A DNA stretch of 64,000 nt, taken from assembly GCF_019139815.1 (NCBI RefSeq), contig NZ_CP077079.1, positions 1,054,001 to 1,118,000 on the forward strand, written 5' to 3'. The stretch is from Pseudomonas asgharzadehiana (GTDB lineage: Bacteria; Pseudomonadota; Gammaproteobacteria; Pseudomonadales; Pseudomonadaceae). Both the position numbers and the translations under genes were made by a program. The notes under the pieces are model-generated. The model was not told the origin of the DNA, ran no database searches, and saw nothing but the letters and a program-made list of their open reading frames with translations. Of this stretch, positions 27,585-35,900 are shown piece by piece (within the stretch, counting starts at the first letter, position 1; every line of letters starts with the position of its first letter).

Positions 27585-29885
27585 TTAGAAGTGGAAGCTG
27601 GTGGTCAACAATGCCGTACGCCCAGCCGCCTGGTTGGCGAAGTGCGAGCCGTAGGCCTTGTCGTAGTAGACCTTGTCGGTCAGGTTTTGCACGTTCAGTT
27701 GCAAGTCGACGTTCTTGGTCAGCTTGTAGCTGGCCATGGCGTCGTAGCGGGTGTACGACGGCACGTAAACGGTGTTGCCCACATCACCGTAAACGTCGTC
27801 GACATAGAACGCGCCGCCGCCGACGGTCAGCTTCGCGGTGACGTCGTAGGTGGTCCACAGGCTGAAGCTGTTCTTCGGCGTGTTGGGCATTTGGTTGCCC
27901 TCGTTGGAACCGGCGCTGATTACCCCGTTGCGCCCGTTACGACCGGCCTTGACCAACTCGCTGTCCAGATAACTGTAGCCGGCGAACACTTGCCAGTGAT
28001 CGGTGAGCTTGCCGCTGGCGGACAACTCGATGCCATCGACCTGGGATTCACCGGCATTCTGGTAGGTGAGCGCGTCGACCAGGATGCGCGTGTTTTTCTT
28101 CTCGGTGCGAAACACCGCGGCGGTCAGCGACAGACGATCGTGGAAAAGGTCCCACTTGGTGCCCAACTCGTAGTTGACGGTTTCTTCGGGCTGCAGGTCG
28201 CTCGATGCGGCGCCCGCCGACAGTGGGTTTCCGTCGGCGCCTTCACCCACCAGGCCGCCGGCTGGCGATGCCGAGGTGGCGTAGGAGGCATAGATGCTGG
28301 CGTTCTCCACCGGCTTCCAGACCAGGCCGGCCTGCCAGTTGAAGAACTGGCTGTCATCCTTGATTTTGCTGCGCGCTTTGACGGTGGCGGTCGGTACCGC
28401 GTTGGTGTTGGCTTCGGTGTCGAAGGTGTCGTAGCGCAGGCCGACGTTGAGCAGCCATTTCGGGTCGAGTTCGATGGTGTCGAACACATAAGCAGCGCGG
28501 CTGGTGGCCTTGGTGTTGGTGCCCAGGTAGTTGCGCGCGGTGCTGCCGGCCCAGGCGTCGTCCGGGTTCGGGTTGCTCAGCGAGGTGCATTGGCCGCCGC
28601 GACCACCGCCGGCCACGGTGCAGACCGGGTTGGCGTTCGGGCTGACGGTGTAGCTGCTGACGCGGGTTTCTTCACCGGTAAATTCCAGGCCGGTGGAGTA
28701 GCTGTGCTTGAAGCCCAGCGCCTGGAAGCTGCCGAACAGGTCGGTCTGGTTGGTGGTGGTCGTGGTGGTGGACACGCGGGTGTTGGCGCGGCGCCACACG
28801 GTACCGAAACGGTTGACGTTGAACTTGCTGTCATCCGGCTGGGTGAGCACGTAGTCCTGGCCGGTGCTGCCGTGGCGCAGGGTGTTTTTCAGGGTCATGT
28901 TGTCGTTCAGGTCGTGCTCGACAGAGACCGTGCTGATATCGGCGCGGGTCTTGCGAAAATCACGGTCCTTGAGGCCGTAGAAGTTGCTGCTGTCGCCGCC
29001 GTCGGTGGGTTTGTCATGCACGTGGGCGGTGGCGGTCGAAGAGCCGTAGCCGTAGGGAATGCCCGAGTCCGGCAGGTCGTTGCTTTCCATGTGGTAGTAG
29101 CTGAGATTGACGCGGGTCGGGGTGCCCAGGCCGAAGGTCAGCGATGGGGCGACGCCCCAGCGGTCGTAGTTCACCGCATCGCGGCCCGCCACGTTCTGCT
29201 CGTGGGTCATCAGGTTGAGACGGAACGCGGCGCTGTCGTCGAGGAACTGGCGGTTCACATCGAGTACGTAGCGACGGGTCTGGTCGGAGCCGTAGGTGAA
29301 ACCACCGTTGGTGAAGTCCCGCGCCTGTGGGGTCTTGCTCACCAGGTTGAGGCTGCCGCCGGCCGAACCGCGACCGCCGAACGAAGAGTTCGGGCCTTTG
29401 CTGACTTCAATCGACTCGATATCGAAGATCTCGCGGCTCTGGCCGCCGGTGTCGCGCACGCCGTCCAGGTAGGTGTCGCCCTGGGCGTCAAAACCACGGA
29501 TAAACGGGCGATCGCCCTGCGGGTTGCCGCCTTCACCGGCACCAAACGTGATGCCCGGTACGGTACGCAAGGCATCCTGCAACGAGGTGGCGGCGGTGTC
29601 CTTGAGTACCTGCTGTGGCACTACGGTGACCGAGCGAGGGGTATCCACCAGGGGCGCGGTGTATTTCTGCGAGGATGCTTTTTCGACTTGGTAGGAGGTG
29701 TCGTCCTGTGCTTCGCCGGTGATGCTGGTGGCACCCAGGGAAATACTGTTGCGCTGGCCTTTTTGTTCCGTGTCTTCGGCCGCTTGCGCCATGTGGGCGG
29801 CAGAGCTGGCACCGAGGGCAACGCCGATGGCCGAGGCCAGCAGACGTGGTGAACCGGCGGTTGTTTTTAGTGTGGTGCGCGACAT
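27585..29885 (-). CDS. piuA: TonB-dependent siderophore receptor, PiuA/Fiu-like
   Basis: An outer-membrane receptor of 766 residues. Signal peptide about 1-35 (ends AAHMAQA), plug domain (TPRSVTVVPQQVLKDTAATS; GFDAQGDTYLDGVRD; IEVSKGPNSSFGGRGSAGGSLNLVSK) and 22-strand barrel ending in the typical terminal Phe (LLTTSFHF). The plug and neighbours fit the catecholate receptors PiuA/Fiu that also admit siderophore-conjugated beta-lactams. It is divergent from piuC and precedes the PepSY reductase. The start at 29885 gives the signal peptide; the longer frame to 29948 does not. An AT-rich, Fur-box-like stretch lies upstream. Confidence 0.9.
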   Translation of the reverse strand: MSRTTLKTTAGSPRLLASAIGVALGASSAAHMAQAAEDTEQKGQRNSISLGATSITGEAQDDTSYQVEKASSQKYTAPLVDTPRSVTVVPQQVLKDTAATSLQDALRTVPGITFGAGEGGNPQGDRPFIRGFDAQGDTYLDGVRDTGGQSREIFDIESIEVSKGPNSSFGGRGSAGGSLNLVSKTPQARDFTNGGFTYGSDQTRRYVLDVNRQFLDDSAAFRLNLMTHEQNVAGRDAVNYDRWGVAPSLTFGLGTPTRVNLSYYHMESNDLPDSGIPYGYGSSTATAHVHDKPTDGGDSSNFYGLKDRDFRKTRADISTVSVEHDLNDNMTLKNTLRHGSTGQDYVLTQPDDSKFNVNRFGTVWRRANTRVSTTTTTTNQTDLFGSFQALGFKHSYSTGLEFTGEETRVSSYTVSPNANPVCTVAGGGRGGQCTSLSNPNPDDAWAGSTARNYLGTNTKATSRAAYVFDTIELDPKWLLNVGLRYDTFDTEANTNAVPTATVKARSKIKDDSQFFNWQAGLVWKPVENASIYASYATSASPAGGLVGEGADGNPLSAGAASSDLQPEETVNYELGTKWDLFHDRLSLTAAVFRTEKKNTRILVDALTYQNAGESQVDGIELSASGKLTDHWQVFAGYSYLDSELVKAGRNGRNGVISAGSNEGNQMPNTPKNSFSLWTTYDVTAKLTVGGGAFYVDDVYGDVGNTVYVPSYTRYDAMASYKLTKNVDLQLNVQNLTDKVYYDKAYGSHFANQAAGRTALLTTSFHF

Positions 29886-29940
29886 GACGTGTCCTTTCCC
29901 CAAGGATGTGAGGCCGCGGAATATAGGTTGAACAAGACTC

Positions 29941-29975
29941 CATATCAATTGCGATACATTGCTAATTGCATTGAA
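29941..29975. promoter_or_regulatory. Candidate Fur box between piuA and piuC
   Basis: An AT-rich segment containing TTGCGATACATTGCTAAT and TTGCATTGAAT, with repeated GCAAT/ATTGC units in both orientations, lies in the 205-base gap between the divergent piuA and piuC. This is where a Fur site would be expected, but the match to the 19-bp consensus is loose. Confidence 0.35.
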
Positions 29976-30090
29976 TTTACATTCTTTACACTTTTTCCTT
30001 ACGGTTTTTGCGATCTCGTTCGTCCCTGCGTTTTACACAGCGGATAAGAATCAATACCATTGGCGCCTTTCCGCTGACAGGTAGTGCCTC

Positions 30091-30771
30091 ATGTTGCTGC
30101 ATATTCCCGGCCTGTTCTCTCGCGAGGAAGTGCAGCGCATCCGCCAGGCTCTGGAAAGCGCCGATTGGGCCGACGGTAAAATCACTGCCGGGCACCAGTC
30201 CGCCAAGGCCAAACACAACCTGCAATTGCCCGAAGGCCATCCGTTGGCCAAGGAAATCGGCGCGGCGATGCTTGAGCGCCTGTGGCAAAACCCACTGTTT
30301 ATGTCGGCGGCGTTACCGCACAAAGTCTTCCCGCCGCTGCTCAACTGCTATACCGCTGGCGGCAGTTTCGACTTTCATATCGATAACGCGGTGCGCCAGC
30401 CCAAAGGCAGCCACGAGCGTGTGCGCACTGATCTGTCATCCACCCTGTTCTTCAGCGACCCCGACGAATACGACGGCGGCGAATTGGAGATCCAGGACAC
30501 CTTCGGCCTGCAGCGCGTCAAGTTGCCCGCCGGCGACATGGTGCTGTACCCAGGCTCGAGCCTGCACAAAGTCAACGCCGTAACCCGTGGCGCGCGCTAC
30601 GCCTCGTTCTTCTGGACCCAAAGCCTGGTGCGCGAAGACAGCCAGCGCACCCTGTTGTTCGAGATGGACGGTGCGATCCGGCAACTGACCGCCGACGTAC
30701 CCGACCACCCGGCGTTGATCCAGCTCACCGGCACCTACCACAACCTGTTGCGTCGCTGGGTGGAGGTCTGA
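30091..30771 (+). CDS. piuC: PKHD-type Fe(II)/2-oxoglutarate dioxygenase PiuC
   Basis: A cytosolic dioxygenase of 226 residues (PKHX/YbiX family). The metal triad is His96, Asp98 ([10 protein letters not shown]) and His159 (GSSLHKV), with Arg169 in the position that binds 2-oxoglutarate (GARYASFFW). The double-stranded beta-helix core spans about residues 78-178. Its ATG lies 205 bases from the divergent piuA start, and a Sel1 gene follows one base after its stop. In P. aeruginosa and E. coli (fiu-ybiX) it is likewise linked to the catecholate receptor and iron-regulated; its substrate is not established. Confidence 0.93.
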   Translation: MLLHIPGLFSREEVQRIRQALESADWADGKITAGHQSAKAKHNLQLPEGHPLAKEIGAAMLERLWQNPLFMSAALPHKVFPPLLNCYTAGGSFDFHIDNAVRQPKGSHERVRTDLSSTLFFSDPDEYDGGELEIQDTFGLQRVKLPAGDMVLYPGSSLHKVNAVTRGARYASFFWTQSLVREDSQRTLLFEMDGAIRQLTADVPDHPALIQLTGTYHNLLRRWVEV

Positions 30772-30772
30772 G

Positions 30773-31528
30773 ATGGGGTTTTTATTGCGCCGCGCAGAAG
30801 TGCTCAACGTCGAACAATTGCAGCGCATGCTTGACGACTCGCCGGTGGGCGCCGCCCAGGCGATCCTGATCGCGGCGAAGGAGGGCGTGGTCGATGCCCA
30901 GGCCCTGCTCGGGCAAATCCTGCTGCAAGGACGCGGTATTGCCCGTGATGAAGCGCTGGCGCTGCGCTGGTTTCGCATCGCGGCGCAGGGCGGTCACCTG
31001 ATGGCGCGCAATATGGTCGCGCGTTGCCTGGAACATGGCTGGGGCTGCCCGGCCGATGCGGTCGCGGCGGCGCAACAATACCGTCTGGCCGCCGAGGCGG
31101 GGCTGGATTGGGCGCAGTACAACTACGCCAACCTGCTGGCGACCGGTCGCGGTGTGGCTGAGGACCAGCCGCAAGCACTGCGCTTGTATCGTCTGGCGGC
31201 GGAGCAGGGCCACGCCAAGTCGATGAACCTGCTGGGGCGCTACCTGGAAGACGGCCTGTATTGCCCGAGGGACCCGCAGGCCGCCGTGGACTGGTATCGC
31301 CGCTCAGCCGAAGGCGGGGATTTCCGTGGGCAGTTCAGTTATGCGGCGGTGCTGGCGGATAGAGGCCAGGTCGAGGCGGCGCTGGAGTGGCTGCACAAAG
31401 CGCTTGCCGGCGGCAATCTGAAGTTTTTGCGGGTGGCCCACAAGGCGCTGGCGGCGGCCAACGATCCGCCGATTCGCGCGATGGCCGAGGCCTACCGACA
31501 ACGCGCCGCCAGCCTTCCCGAGGCATAA
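30773..31528 (+). CDS. Sel1-repeat protein
   Basis: A 251-residue protein with at least four Sel1-like (TPR-related) repeats: DAQALLGQILLQGRGIARDEALALRWFRIAA, HLMARNMVARCLEHGW, WAQYNYANLLATGRGV and HAKSMNLLGRYLEDG are the repeat cores, between about residues 40 and 200. There is no signal peptide, so it is probably a cytosolic scaffold. Only one base separates it from the piuC stop, so the two are almost certainly cotranscribed, and its neighbour in P. aeruginosa is the same (PA4516). It probably works with PiuC, but its partner is unknown. A bidirectional terminator follows. Confidence 0.85.
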   Translation: MGFLLRRAEVLNVEQLQRMLDDSPVGAAQAILIAAKEGVVDAQALLGQILLQGRGIARDEALALRWFRIAAQGGHLMARNMVARCLEHGWGCPADAVAAAQQYRLAAEAGLDWAQYNYANLLATGRGVAEDQPQALRLYRLAAEQGHAKSMNLLGRYLEDGLYCPRDPQAAVDWYRRSAEGGDFRGQFSYAAVLADRGQVEAALEWLHKALAGGNLKFLRVAHKALAAANDPPIRAMAEAYRQRAASLPEA

Positions 31529-31556
31529 AAAAACCCATGACACGTCATGGGTTTTT
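31527..31556. terminator. Bidirectional Rho-independent terminator
   Basis: AAAACCCATGA and TCATGGGTTTTT form an 11-bp stem with a short CACG loop, with an A-run before and a T-run after. It serves the Sel1 gene on the plus strand and the ornithine decarboxylase gene on the minus strand. Confidence 0.85.
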
Positions 31557-31583
31557 CTTGCAGCTTAAAACTTGCTGCTGCTG

Positions 31584-32747
31584 TTAAACATAAAACGACT
31601 TCAACGGTGGAAAGCCATTGAACTCAACCGCGCTGTAGCTGGTGGTGTACGCACCGGTCGACAGCCAGTACAGACGATCACCGATCGCCAGGTTCAGCGG
31701 CAGGCCGTACTTGTAGTTTTCGTACATGATGTCGGCGCTGTCGCAGGTGGGGCCGGCGATGACCACTTCTTCCATCTCGCCTTTCTTCTCGGTCCAGATC
31801 GGGAACTTGATGGCTTCGTCCATGGTTTCGATCAGGCCGGAGAACTTGCCCACATCCGTGTACACCCAACGTTCCACGGCGGTACGCGATTTGCGCGCTA
31901 CCAGCACCACTTCACTGACCAGGATGCCGGCGTTGGCGATCAGCGAACGGCCCGGCTCCAGGATGATTTCCGGCAGGTCGTCGCCGAAGTCTTCCTTGAG
32001 GAAGCGGATGATTTCTTCTGCGTAGGTTTCCAGGCTGTTGGTGCGGGTGATGTAGTTGGCCGGGAAGCCGCCACCCATGTTGATCAGCTTGAGATGGATG
32101 CCGTCTTCTTCCTTCAGGCGTTCGAAAATCACTTTGACCTTGGCGATCGCCGCGTCCCACACGCTGATGTCGCGCTGTTGCGAGCCGACGTGGAAGGAGA
32201 TGCCGTAAGGCACCAGGCCCAGGTCACGGGCCAGGATCAGCAGGTCCATGGCCATGTCGGTCTGGCAGCCGAATTTGCGCGACAACGGCCAGTCAGCCGT
32301 GGTCGAGCCTTCGGTGAGGATACGCACATACACTTTCGAACCCGGCGCGGCCTTGGCGATGTTGCGCAGGTCGGCTTCGGAGTCGGTGGAGAACAGGCGC
32401 ACGCCCTTCTCATAGAAGTAGCGGATGTCTTTGGATTTTTTGATGGTGTTGCCGTAGCTGATACGGTCGGCGCTGACGCCGCGGTCCATGACCTTGTCCA
32501 GCTCATAGATCGAGGCGATGTCGAAGCTCGAGCCTTTGTCCTTGAGCAGGTCGATGATTTCGACGGCCGGGTTGGCCTTGACCGCGTAATACACTTTGGC
32601 GAATTCGAAACCGGCGCGCAGGTCGTCGTAGGCCTGGCTGATCATCGCGGTGTCGATCACCACGAACGGGGTTTCTTGCTTGTCGGCAAACGCCTTCATT
32701 TTGTCAAAAGTGGCGCGTGCGAAATAGTCTTCGACGTTGATCGACAT
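31584..32747 (-). CDS. speC: Ornithine (lysine/ornithine) decarboxylase, alanine-racemase fold
   Basis: A PLP-dependent fold III decarboxylase of 387 residues that makes putrescine from ornithine (some family members also accept lysine). The PLP lysine is Lys57 (YAVKANP). GRSLIANAG and MGGGFPA contribute to phosphate binding, and Cys335-Asp336 (GPTCDSAD) is the active-site pair contributed across the dimer. AGGAG lies eight bases before the ATG at 32747. Positionally it matches PA4519. A leader of roughly 195 bases with an internal terminator and a short open frame precedes it, suggesting attenuation. Confidence 0.93.
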   Translation of the reverse strand: MSINVEDYFARATFDKMKAFADKQETPFVVIDTAMISQAYDDLRAGFEFAKVYYAVKANPAVEIIDLLKDKGSSFDIASIYELDKVMDRGVSADRISYGNTIKKSKDIRYFYEKGVRLFSTDSEADLRNIAKAAPGSKVYVRILTEGSTTADWPLSRKFGCQTDMAMDLLILARDLGLVPYGISFHVGSQQRDISVWDAAIAKVKVIFERLKEEDGIHLKLINMGGGFPANYITRTNSLETYAEEIIRFLKEDFGDDLPEIILEPGRSLIANAGILVSEVVLVARKSRTAVERWVYTDVGKFSGLIETMDEAIKFPIWTEKKGEMEEVVIAGPTCDSADIMYENYKYGLPLNLAIGDRLYWLSTGAYTTSYSAVEFNGFPPLKSFYV

Positions 32748-32847
32748 GCTGGGAACTCCTAAGGGCAAACTGTATTAATCAATGGGTGCAACTGAACGTC
32801 CTCCGTATCCCCACTTTGGTTCGCCTACTTCCCAAGGCATGTCGCCG

Positions 32848-32888
32848 AAAGCAAAAAGGCCATGGGAGTTACCGCTTCCCTTGGCCTT
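32848..32888 (-). terminator. Intrinsic terminator inside the speC leader (candidate attenuator)
   Basis: On the minus strand AAGGCCAAGGGA (32888-32877) pairs with TCCCATGGCCTT (32867-32856), broken by one A-A mismatch, and is followed by TTTTTGCTTTC. The 9-base loop contains the TAA of the leader open frame. It sits about 110 bases upstream of the speC start codon and points toward speC, so it would stop most transcripts unless the hairpin is blocked. Confidence 0.7.
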
Positions 32889-32934
32889 GCTGTCTCGTCG
32901 TCAGTACTTGAGCCGGATGGATCGTTTCCAGCAT
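32869..32934 (-). CDS. Candidate leader peptide upstream of speC (21 codons)
   Basis: An open frame of ATG, 20 sense codons and TAA, encoding MLETIHPAQVLTTRQQGQGK plus a final Arg. Its last six codons form the 5' arm of the terminator hairpin and the TAA lies in its loop, so a ribosome paused at the end would prevent the hairpin. The ATG is only about eight bases after the predicted transcription start and has no Shine-Dalgarno sequence, so translation is the weakest point. The enterobacterial speF leader (SpeFL) is a precedent for ornithine-sensing control, though the sequences are not similar. Confidence 0.4.
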   Translation of the reverse strand: MLETIHPAQVLTTRQQGQGKR

Positions 32935-32949
32935 GGACGTTCGGCGCGA

Positions 32950-32978
32950 ACTTTAGGGCTTGATGGGCGTGGGATCAA
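32950..32978 (-). promoter_or_regulatory. Predicted sigma-70 promoter of speC
   Basis: Minus strand TTGATC (32978-32973) and TAAAGT (32955-32950) with a 17-base spacer. Transcription would begin near 32943, giving a leader of about 195 bases before speC. The stretch from 32979 to 33111 upstream shows no gene. Confidence 0.6.
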
Positions 32979-33111
32979 CTAAAAATGTCGCGTTTCTGCA
33001 CGCGTTCGTCGCGCGATGGCGTGCAGCTACTTATGTAACCGACCGGTGTGACGGATTGATGTTCCCCGGATGAGGCAAATCGACGGTATTTCGCTGACAC
33101 ACGGGAGGCCC

Positions 33112-33142
33112 AAGTGGGAGGGGCATGCCCCCTCCCACATTT
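33112..33142. repeat. REP palindrome
   Basis: GTGGGAGGGG (33114-33123) and CCCCTCCCAC (33129-33138) around a CATGC centre, then ATTTTG. It lies 25 bases beyond the opuCA stop and may end that operon. It belongs to the GTGGGAGGGGGC class. Confidence 0.8.
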
Positions 33143-33166
33143 TGAACGGCGTCGTGTCAGTTCAGA

Positions 33167-34324
33167 TCAGGCGAGGGCGGTTTCGGCAGGCGAAACAATA
33201 CTGGTCTTGCCCCCACGCGACTTACCGGAGCTCAGGTACTCGGCAATCGACTCCTGGGTCACTTCACCCAGGAACACGCGCTCCGCATCCATCACCGGCA
33301 ACCACGAACGGTTGAACTCGTACATGCGCGACAGCAGGATGCGCAAATGCTCGTCATACGCCGCCGTGGCATTGAACTCGCGCAGGTACTGGCCGCAAGT
33401 GCCGGCCTGGCGGTGCAGGTCGCGACGGCGCACATAACCCAGCGCCTTGTTCTCGGCGCAGGTGACCACCACATAACGGCGGTCCGTCTCGTCCATCAAC
33501 TCCAGCGCTTCGGCCACCGGCGTTTCCGGGCTCACCGAGGGGGCGTTGTCGGCTGCGTCTTCGGCCTTCACCAGCAACAGGCGCTTGAGGGTGCTGTCCT
33601 GGCCCACGAAGTTGCTGACGAACTCGTCGGCCGGGTGGGCCAGCAAGGTGTCCGGATGGTCGATCTGCAACAGCTTGCCGGCGCGGAAGATCGCAATCTT
33701 GTCGCCCAGCTTGATCGCTTCATCGATGTCGTGGCTGACCATGATCACGGTCTTGTTCAGCGCGCGTTGCATCTCGAAGAACTCGTTCTGGATCATTTCG
33801 CGGTTGATCGGGTCGACCGCGCCGAACGGCTCATCCATCAGCAGCAAGGGCGCATCCGCCGCCAGGGCGCGGATTACACCGATGCGCTGTTGCTGCCCGC
33901 CCGACAATTCACGCGGGTAGCGGTGCAGGTACTGCTTGGGCTCCAGCTTGATCATGCTCATCAACTCGCGGGCGCGGTCGTGGCATTTCTGCTTGTCCCA
34001 GCCGAGCAGCTTGGGCACGACCACGATGTTCTCCTCGATGGTCATGTTGGGGAACAGGCCGATCTGCTGGATGACGTAGCCGATGTTGCGACGCAGGGTC
34101 ACTTCGTCAAGGTCAGTGGTGTCTTCGCCGTTGATCAGGATCTTGCCCGAGGTGGGCTTGATCAGGCGGTTGATCATTTTCAGCGTGGTGCTTTTGCCGC
34201 AGCCCGAGGGACCGAGGAACACGCAAATTTCGCCTTCATTGACGGTCAGGCTTACGTCGTTAACGGCAGTCACGGTTTTGCCGTTGCTTTGAAAAGTCTT
34301 GGACAGGTTTTGAAGTTCGATCAT
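33167..34324 (-). CDS. opuCA: Osmoprotectant (betaine/carnitine/choline) ABC transporter ATP-binding protein
   Basis: ATPase of 385 residues. Walker A GPSGCGKST (residues 38-46), Q-loop VIQQIGLFPN, signature LSGGQQQRIGVIRAL, Walker B LLLMDEPFGAVD and switch His (VSHDIDEA). The C-terminal third carries a pair of CBS domains (VSPETPVAEALELMDETDRRYVVVT onward), the OpuA/ProV-type module that senses ionic strength. The start at 34324 overlaps the permease stop by four bases. Last gene of the four-gene operon 36617-33167; import of quaternary-ammonium osmolytes is inferred from all four components. Confidence 0.92.
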   Translation of the reverse strand: MIELQNLSKTFQSNGKTVTAVNDVSLTVNEGEICVFLGPSGCGKSTTLKMINRLIKPTSGKILINGEDTTDLDEVTLRRNIGYVIQQIGLFPNMTIEENIVVVPKLLGWDKQKCHDRARELMSMIKLEPKQYLHRYPRELSGGQQQRIGVIRALAADAPLLLMDEPFGAVDPINREMIQNEFFEMQRALNKTVIMVSHDIDEAIKLGDKIAIFRAGKLLQIDHPDTLLAHPADEFVSNFVGQDSTLKRLLLVKAEDAADNAPSVSPETPVAEALELMDETDRRYVVVTCAENKALGYVRRRDLHRQAGTCGQYLREFNATAAYDEHLRILLSRMYEFNRSWLPVMDAERVFLGEVTQESIAEYLSSGKSRGGKTSIVSPAETALA

Positions 34325-34974
34325 TTGAGTAATCCTTTTGGAGTCAGCGAGCGTTGCAACCACTGCAGAAGCAGGTCGGCGAAGATGGCCAGGAGACTGA
34401 CCAGCACGGCGCCGACGATCAGCATCGACATATCGCTGCGGCTGATGGAAGCCAGAATAAGTACACCCAGGCCACCGGCGCCGATGGTGGCGGCGATGGT
34501 CATCACACCGATATTCATCACCACGGCGGTGCGCACACCGGCGAGGATCACCGGCACGGCGATCGGCAGCTCGACCATGCGCAGGCGCTGGCCGAAGGTC
34601 ATGCCGATGCCTCTGGCGGCTTCGCGTATGCCGGGCTCGACGCCGGTCAGGGCCAGGTAGGTGTTACGCATGATCGGCAGCAGGGAATAGAGGAACACGG
34701 CGGTGATCGCCGGCATCGGCCCCAGGCCCTGACCGAACGTGGAGTAGAACGGCAGCAGCAGGCCAAACAGGGCGATGGACGGCACGGTCAGCAGCACCGT
34801 CGCGCTGGCCTGCAACGGGCCGGCCAGGGTCGGGAAACGTGTCATCAGGATGCCCAGCGGCACGCCGATAAAAATCGCGAGGATCACCGCGATGCCGACC
34901 AGGGTGATGTGCTGCCAGGTCAGGTGCAGGACCTGGGCCCAATCAAGATGGGAAAAGGCGTTTAAAAATTCCAT
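34321..34974 (-). CDS. opuCB: Osmoprotectant ABC transporter permease (OpuCB-like)
   Basis: Inner-membrane permease of 217 residues with about six helices. The family EAA-type loop that docks to the ATPase is in GVEPGIREAARGIGMTFGQRLRMVELPIAVPVILAG (near residues 115-150). It lies 12 bases downstream of the binding-protein gene and overlaps the ATPase gene by four. It pairs with the second permease at 35901-36617 to form a heterodimeric pore, the OpuC/YehW-YehY arrangement. Confidence 0.92.
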   Translation of the reverse strand: MEFLNAFSHLDWAQVLHLTWQHITLVGIAVILAIFIGVPLGILMTRFPTLAGPLQASATVLLTVPSIALFGLLLPFYSTFGQGLGPMPAITAVFLYSLLPIMRNTYLALTGVEPGIREAARGIGMTFGQRLRMVELPIAVPVILAGVRTAVVMNIGVMTIAATIGAGGLGVLILASISRSDMSMLIVGAVLVSLLAIFADLLLQWLQRSLTPKGLLK

Positions 34975-34986
34975 GTCTTCTCCTCT

Positions 34987-35880
34987 TTAGTTGATGGGGC
35001 GTTGGCGCAGGAAGTCGGCGGCAACGGCGGACGGGCTTTCATGGCCGACGTCGACCCGAGCGTTCAGTTGGCGCATGGTTTCATCGTCGAACAGGTTGGC
35101 CAGTGGCTTGAGTTCGGCGGCCAGCTGCGGATGCTGGTCCAGGTATTCCTGGCGGATCACGGGGGCTGCGGTGTAGTCCGGGAAGTAGTGCTTGTCGTCT
35201 TCGAGCAGCTTCAATTTGAACGCATTCAAGCGACCGTCGGTGGTGTAGACCAAACCGGCGAACACCTGGCCGTTACGCAGCGCGGTATAGACCAGGCCAG
35301 CGTCCATCTGCCGGGTGTTCTTGCGCGTCAGGTTCATGTCGTACAGCTTGACCATGCCCGCCAGGCCGTCGGAGCGGTTGGCGAACTCAGTGTCCAGGGC
35401 GACCAGGCGGTGTTCCTTGGTGTCTTGCGTCATGGCCTTGGTGAGGTCGCTGATGCTGTTGATCTCGGGATGTTGCTCGGCGACTTTCTCCGGCAGCGCC
35501 AGGGCGTAGGTGTTGCTGAAACGCGACGGCGACAGCCAGACCAGGCCTTTTTTCGCGTCGAGTTCTTTCACACGGGCGTAAGACTGTTCGCTGTCGAGTT
35601 TTTCATCGATGTGGTTGTAGGCCACCAACGACACGCCGGTGTATTCCCAGATCAGATCCAGTTGCCCGCTTTCCTGGGCACTGCGCGCCAGGTTGCTGCC
35701 CAGGCCGCCGGTCACGCGAGCATCGTAGCCCTTGGTACGCAAGTACTGGGACGTGATTTCGGCGAGCAGGGTCTGTTCGGTGAACACCCGGGCGCCGATA
35801 CGGATCACGGGTTTTTCGGCGGCTTGCGCAATGCCTGCAAGCAGCAGGGCGCAGCCTAATATCAAGCTTAGTTTTTTCAT
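34987..35880 (-). CDS. opuCC: Osmoprotectant ABC transporter substrate-binding protein (OpuCC/OsmX-like)
   Basis: A periplasmic binding protein of 297 residues. Signal peptide MKKLSLILGCALLLAGIAQA cleaved before AEKPVIRIGA. OpuAC-type (QAT) family features are visible: FTEQTLLAEITSQYLRTKGY, GLGSNLARSAQESGQLDLIWEYTG and GLVYTTDGRLNAFKLKLLEDD. Candidate aromatic cage residues for quaternary ammonium ligands are Trp and Tyr in LIWEYTG. The ATG at 35880 is fixed by the signal peptide. It lies between the two permease genes and has no lipobox, so the mature protein should be freely periplasmic. Confidence 0.92.
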   Translation of the reverse strand: MKKLSLILGCALLLAGIAQAAEKPVIRIGARVFTEQTLLAEITSQYLRTKGYDARVTGGLGSNLARSAQESGQLDLIWEYTGVSLVAYNHIDEKLDSEQSYARVKELDAKKGLVWLSPSRFSNTYALALPEKVAEQHPEINSISDLTKAMTQDTKEHRLVALDTEFANRSDGLAGMVKLYDMNLTRKNTRQMDAGLVYTALRNGQVFAGLVYTTDGRLNAFKLKLLEDDKHYFPDYTAAPVIRQEYLDQHPQLAAELKPLANLFDDETMRQLNARVDVGHESPSAVAADFLRQRPIN

Positions 35881-35900
35881 GTGATTTCCTTGGGCAAGCC

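Noticed and set aside
27495..29852. A 785-codon plus-strand frame over the piuA gene
   Set aside because: Val/Gly/Ala-rich shadow of the receptor gene on the other strand, without ribosome-binding site or recognisable domain.
32782..32982. A 66-codon plus-strand frame in the speC leader region
   Set aside because: Runs against the promoter and terminator seen on the minus strand, has no ribosome-binding site and a low-complexity product.
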